Source: Pseudobdellovibrionaceae bacterium
GTDB lineage: Bacteria > Bdellovibrionota > Bdellovibrionia > Bdellovibrionales > Bdellovibrionaceae
Direction: 5' to 3'
DNA: 10,020 nucleotides
Assembly: GCA_947374445.1 (NCBI GenBank)
Contig: CANCBY010000081.1
Coordinates: 1-10,020, forward strand
Shown here: positions 7,011-10,020 of the stretch, one piece after another
Layout of the letters: the number at the start of each line of letters is the position of its first letter
Numbering within the stretch: the first letter of the stretch is position 1
The notes under the pieces: model-generated
The model's database searches: none
Seen by the model: the letters and a program-made list of their open reading frames with translations, nothing else
What the model was told of the DNA's origin: nothing
Translations under genes and position numbers: made by a program

Positions 7011-7039
7011 AGTCTCTGTAAAAACATTGTACAGAGACT
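7011..7039 (-). terminator. Hairpin downstream of the aminotransferase gene
   Basis: AGTCTCTGTA and TACAGAGACT form a perfect 10-bp inverted repeat around a 9-nt loop. It sits 12 bases past the aminotransferase stop on the minus strand. The sequence after the stem is TATTACAAG, so the U-tract is poor. It is most likely the transcription end, possibly Rho-assisted, or a 3'-end stabiliser for the transporter-aminotransferase transcript. It is perfectly symmetric, so it could also work as a DNA-binding site beside the promoter at 6983-6991. Confidence 0.5.
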
Positions 7040-7051
7040 GTGAGGCACAAC

Positions 7052-8200
7052 TCACCTCAAGCTCGCCAAAACCCCGGCGGCCTGTGTGATCTCAGCCTCG
7101 GTATTGTAAATGTGCGGAGCAAGTCGCAAGCACCAAGTATTATGTATCATTGTCATAGATACCAAAAGTTGGTGTTTTTCTTTGAGCAAAAAAATCAACT
7201 CAAAGCCTCGGTTAGCCAAAGCCGCTGGCAGAGCAAAGGCCACCATCGGACCACGAAATGCCGGCGCAACTTGATCACTCAAACAAACCCAGCCAGTTTT
7301 TCGTGTGACTTCACCTGCGCAAAAATCGCGGAGCTCGCGCTGGCGCTTTTGAATTTGTGCTGCTCCTAAAGTTTGCCAAAATTGAATGGTGTCAGAGATC
7401 GCATAGTAATCTGCAAACTGAACGGTGCTGCAAATCATCCAGCGAACAGTCCACTCGTCACCGCCACCAAAGGCCTGAAAGTGCGGCTGCACATCGTAGG
7501 TAGTCCACCCAGCAAACTGTGGCTTTAAATGCGGGCGCATCTTAGGACTGACCCAGCCAAAGCCTGTGCCTTTAGGGCCCATCATCCACTTGTGCAGATT
7601 TGATCCGTAAAAATCGACTTCAGTTTTTGAAAAATCCAAAGGCATCGAACCCGCACCATGAGCCCCGTCCACGGCAAAGAAAATATTTTTTTGCCGACAA
7701 AAGGCCGCGATCTCTTCGATTGGAAAAACAAAACCGGAACCTGTGGTAACATGCGAAACCATTACAAGTTTTGTTTTAGGCCCCACAGCTTGCTTTAAGT
7801 TCGCAAGAAAGCTCTCTCCGCCGCCCACAATTTTAAGTGTGTGTCCTTCTTTTTCTGCTTTGTAGCGACAGATGTTGATGATGGCCCCGTACTCAATGTC
7901 TGAAATGATAATTTCGGAATTCGGCGGAAGCTCTAGTGCCATAATAAAATCATTCATCGCAACGGTTACATTAGGTCGCAAAAAAAGATCCTGAGGCCTA
8001 GCATTTAAGAACTCTGCTAAACGTTTTTGCGCCGTCCACATTTGCGGCCAAGCCGAAAACAAAGCCAGAGCCGGATTCTCTTCGATAATTTTTTTATAGC
8101 CTTGCTGAGCTTCTAAAACCGCGCGAGGAGAAAATGCCATTGTGCCACTATTGAGATAACAAAGCCCCGACGGAATTGAAAAATGCGACCTGTAGTCCAC
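7052..8200 (-). CDS. Class V PLP-dependent aminotransferase (isopenicillin-N-epimerase-like)
   Basis: This 382-residue cytoplasmic enzyme has fold type I features. YLNSGTMAFSP (15-25) is the N-terminal substrate loop of the isopenicillin-N epimerase/cysteine-desulfurase superfamily. VDGAHGAG (177-184) supplies the Asp178 that contacts the PLP pyridine nitrogen, plus His181. SNLHKW (200-205) holds the Schiff-base Lys204, followed by GPKGTG. No desulfurase-type active-site Cys loop is evident, so an epimerase, lyase or aminotransferase on an amino acid is more likely; the substrate is unknown. The start is GTG at 8200, directly after the TAG of the upstream transporter gene and in the same frame. 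The next in-frame start, the ATG encoding residue 21, would remove the conserved YLNSGT loop. A GGAAAG lies 9 bases before the GTG, inside the transporter gene. Translation probably depends on coupling. A hairpin at 7011-7039 follows the stop. Confidence 0.9.
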   Translation of the reverse strand: MDYRSHFSIPSGLCYLNSGTMAFSPRAVLEAQQGYKKIIEENPALALFSAWPQMWTAQKRLAEFLNARPQDLFLRPNVTVAMNDFIMALELPPNSEIIISDIEYGAIINICRYKAEKEGHTLKIVGGGESFLANLKQAVGPKTKLVMVSHVTTGSGFVFPIEEIAAFCRQKNIFFAVDGAHGAGSMPLDFSKTEVDFYGSNLHKWMMGPKGTGFGWVSPKMRPHLKPQFAGWTTYDVQPHFQAFGGGDEWTVRWMICSTVQFADYYAISDTIQFWQTLGAAQIQKRQRELRDFCAGEVTRKTGWVCLSDQVAPAFRGPMVAFALPAALANRGFELIFLLKEKHQLLVSMTMIHNTWCLRLAPHIYNTEAEITQAAGVLASLR

Positions 8201-9220
8201 CTAAGATAGCTTTCCGTGCTCGGGCGCAAGACAAGCCTCGCCAGGAATTTCAAACTCAAGTGTCGCCTCTGACACACGAAATTTATCAGCCAAGAGCCCG
8301 CGAATATCAGATTTGATTTTAGCAAAGCTTGCAATATCAGGCTGCCCGCGCAAAACCACGTGGGCTGTCAAAATATGCGACTCCCCATCAAGACTCCACA
8401 AATGAGTGTGATGACAATCAGCCACAGGCCCAAGGCCCTTGATTGCGGCCTCAACACTTGCGACTTCGATGCCCTCAGGAGTGGCTTGCAAAAAAATCTT
8501 TGTCGATTCTTGCAGAGTGCCCTTGACGTTCCAGATCACCCAGCACGAAAGCGCAATCGCCATGAGCGGATCCAAGATGGGTAGATCAAAAAATTTCATC
8601 ACGATCGAGCCAAACAAAACCATGACCCAACCCAAAAGATCTTCAATCAAATGCCAAGTGATCACCCGCTCATTGAGCGATTTACCGCGAGACACTCGAT
8701 ACGCCGCAAAGCCGTTTACCGCCACGCCAACTATGGCAAATAGCACCATGCCCTCAGCATGTGGCTGTTCAGGGCTCATGATTCGAGGTATGCACTTCGC
8801 AATAACCACCAAAGCACCGATCACTAAAACCACACCGGTAATCAGTGCCGACAGTGTCGAAAGCCTTCGATAACCATAGGAATATTTGAGATCCATAGAA
8901 TTATGAGATTTTTTCTCAAGAATCCACGCCGAGAGGAGAGCAATCGAATCACCAAAATCATGAATGGCATCTGAAATGATCGCCATGCTGTTGGTCCATA
9001 GTCCGCCAAAAATCTCAACGATGGTAAAAGTAAAATTGAGCCAAAATGCCATGCGAATACGCGAGAGCCGCTCGTCCGCCGTGTGATGAGCCTCAAAAGG
9101 CAAATGGTGGTGGTGATGCCCGCCGTGAGAGTGGTCATGTTTGCTATCGTGATCGTCGTGCTTATGGTCGTGCTTGTGGTCGTGCTCATGGTCATGATCA
9201 CACTGATGTTTTTTTGTCAT
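8201..9220 (-). CDS. Cation diffusion facilitator, Zn-type, with His-rich N-terminus
   Basis: This 339-residue inner-membrane antiporter is expected to export Zn2+ (perhaps Co2+ or Cd2+) from the cytoplasm in exchange for protons. After a His/Asp-rich metal-binding tail (8-39) come six hydrophobic segments (roughly 55-74, 76-101, 121-144, 156-174, 187-209, 214-234). These are followed by a cytoplasmic regulatory domain with HHTHLWSL. The transport site is seen as HDFGD in segment 2 (His87, Asp91) and HLIED in segment 5 (His190, Asp194). HxxxD in both is the arrangement known from zinc-selective members such as ZitB, CzcD and ZnTs. The frame stays open up to an ATG at 9328, but that would overlap the divergent heme A synthase start by 51 bp and add an atypical N-terminus. 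ATG 9220 is therefore chosen, although its AGAGG ribosome-binding site is 12 bases away. The aminotransferase gene follows without a gap. Confidence 0.9.
   Translation of the reverse strand: MTKKHQCDHDHEHDHKHDHKHDDHDSKHDHSHGGHHHHHLPFEAHHTADERLSRIRMAFWLNFTFTIVEIFGGLWTNSMAIISDAIHDFGDSIALLSAWILEKKSHNSMDLKYSYGYRRLSTLSALITGVVLVIGALVVIAKCIPRIMSPEQPHAEGMVLFAIVGVAVNGFAAYRVSRGKSLNERVITWHLIEDLLGWVMVLFGSIVMKFFDLPILDPLMAIALSCWVIWNVKGTLQESTKIFLQATPEGIEVASVEAAIKGLGPVADCHHTHLWSLDGESHILTAHVVLRGQPDIASFAKIKSDIRGLLADKFRVSEATLEFEIPGEACLAPEHGKLS
9104..9199 (-). repeat. Low-complexity His/Asp codon repeat inside the transporter gene
   Basis: About 96 bases built from alternating CAT/CAC and GAT/GAC/AAG codons encode the His-Asp-Lys tail, ending in a run of five His. 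Short near-tandem GACCAC/CATGAC-like units make it prone to length change by slippage. It codes for a soluble cytoplasmic metal-binding segment and is not a mobile element. Confidence 0.75.
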
Positions 9221-9277
9221 AGCATATACAAGCCTCTGTCCTTGATCTTTGTCAAATATCTGGTCTAAAAAGACGCT
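9221..9277. promoter_or_regulatory. 57-bp divergent control region between transporter and heme A synthase genes
   Basis: On the minus strand a perfect TTGACA lies at 9250-9255, but the best -10 (TATATG, 9223-9228) is 21 bp away, too far for a standard promoter. On the plus strand TTGATC (9242-9247) and TCTAAA (9264-9269) are 16 bp apart. That would start transcription next to the ATG at 9278, favouring the in-frame ATGs at 9290 or 9302. The interval must hold at least part of both promoters; the exact elements are uncertain. Confidence 0.35.
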
Positions 9278-10020
9278 ATGAATGAAGCCATGAATTCCAA
9301 CATGACAACCACCATAAAAATCCGCCAATTTCGTACCTATGCCCTTTGGCTTCTGCTTTACACCTTGCTCGTGATTTTATGGGGAGCTTGGGTTCGCATC
9401 TCACACTCTGGCGATGGCTGCGGCGATCACTGGCCGCTTTGCAATGGTGAGTTTATCCCCGGAACAACGACCTTTGTGCCCGCTAAAAAAACATGGGTGG
9501 AGTACACACACCGCCTGATGTCAGGAAGCTTTGGCCTTATCGTAACGTGGTTTTTTTGGCGCTCGAGAAAAATTTTTTCAGCCAATCACCCGGCCCGCAA
9601 AGCGGCTATGGCTTCGTTCATTTTTATGATCACTGAAGCGCTGCTTGGAGCGAAACTGGTACTATTTGGCTTAGTCATGAAGAATGATTCGCCGCTAAGA
9701 ACTTTCGCTATGTCTTTGCACATGCTCAACAGTCTGCTACTCGTCGCATCCATCGCATTGCTATGGGAGAGCGCAAAGCCCACAACTTGGTCTCGCCGTG
9801 ATACGAGCACTTGGCTTTTGTTACAAACGAAGGCCAGCCAATGGATCGGCCAGCATCTAAAAAAAATCCTGATCGGCATTGGCGCTTTGTTTATGCTCTT
9901 GGCAGTAAGTGGAGCCATCGCTGCCTTAGCTTCAACGCTTTTTCCTTCGGAATCTTTACTGGATGGACTTCTGCAAGATCTCAACGCCGATTCTCATTAC
10001 TTGATCCGCCTCAGGATTTT
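9278..10020 (+). CDS. ctaA: Heme A synthase, CtaA/COX15 family (3' end outside window)
   Basis: The visible 247 residues belong to an inner-membrane enzyme that oxidises the methyl group at C8 of heme O to a formyl group, giving heme A for aa3-type cytochrome oxidases. Segment 1 (~21-38) leads into WVRISHSGDGCGDHWPLCNG, with Cys48 and Cys55 six residues apart as in the Bacillus CtaA pair. EYTHR (75-79) supplies the conserved Glu and first heme-ligand His78, starting segment 2. His148 in SLHMLNS is the likely second ligand in segment 4. A loop of ~30 residues precedes the second four-helix half, whose His residues would lie beyond the window. The frame has ATGs at 9278, 9290 and 9302. None has a strong ribosome-binding site, so the first is given but the second or third may be real. 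It is divergent from the zinc transporter gene, and aerobic respiration is implied. Confidence 0.9.
   Translation, partial: MNEAMNSNMTTTIKIRQFRTYALWLLLYTLLVILWGAWVRISHSGDGCGDHWPLCNGEFIPGTTTFVPAKKTWVEYTHRLMSGSFGLIVTWFFWRSRKIFSANHPARKAAMASFIFMITEALLGAKLVLFGLVMKNDSPLRTFAMSLHMLNSLLLVASIALLWESAKPTTWSRRDTSTWLLLQTKASQWIGQHLKKILIGIGALFMLLAVSGAIAALASTLFPSESLLDGLLQDLNADSHYLIRLRI

Noticed and set aside
7040..7369. Plus-strand open frame of 109 codons opposite the aminotransferase 3' end
   Set aside because: It starts inside the hairpin region and is otherwise antisense to conserved aminotransferase sequence. Its composition looks like a shadow frame.
8439..8873. Plus-strand open frame of 144 codons opposite the zinc transporter
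   Set aside because: It is antisense to the transmembrane core of a well-supported transporter, and its Thr/Met/Ser-rich composition reflects the complementary frame.
9221..9328. 36-residue N-terminal extension of the zinc transporter from ATG 9328
   Set aside because: It would overlap the divergent heme A synthase start by 51 bp, it resembles no transporter N-terminus, and the His-rich tail begins just after ATG 9220.
9586..9984. Minus-strand open frame of 132 codons at the right end
   Set aside because: It is antisense to the heme A synthase frame, which is supported by its Cys pair and heme-ligand His motifs.

Overview
The window looks like the chromosome of a Gram-negative, aerobic bacterium with many exported proteins. 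I lean towards a Bdellovibrio-like predator (Bdellovibrionota). The reasons are moderate GC, an outer-membrane barrel ending in Phe, two lipoproteins with the same LSAC lipobox followed by a Lys-Lys-acidic tether, a lipid-anchored S1 protease, large exported proteins of unknown function, and a heme A synthase. This assignment is inference; there is no rRNA or tRNA to anchor it.

Layout. Positions 1-249 hold the 3' end of an outer-membrane barrel gene, which converges on a sugar nucleotidyltransferase-like gene (262-912, minus). That gene is divergent, with only 24 bp between start codons, from a family 2 glycosyltransferase (937-1755, plus). Together they suggest a small surface-glycan segment. 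Next comes an AT-richer two-gene unit (1887-2411 and 2408-4663, plus) joined by an ATGA overlap. Both products have signal peptides and no family I recognise. This is the least explained part of the window and the best candidate for something undescribed. It converges on two minus-strand lipoprotein genes, an unknown lipoprotein (5809-6819) and a trypsin-fold serine protease (4710-5705). They are probably co-transcribed from an extended -10 promoter near 6983-6991, with a strong RNA hairpin between them.

Positions 7052-9220 (minus) hold a Zn-type cation diffusion facilitator with a His-rich N-terminus, followed by a class V PLP aminotransferase. The two reading frames are in the same phase and separated by a single TAG codon that directly abuts the GTG start. 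Divergent from the transporter, across 57 bp, a CtaA/COX15 heme A synthase gene begins at 9278 and runs off the right edge.

I see no tRNA, rRNA, CRISPR array, insertion sequence or attachment site. Non-coding stretches are all shorter than 300 bases. The 46 bp between the convergent stops at 4663 and 4710 hold no convincing terminator.
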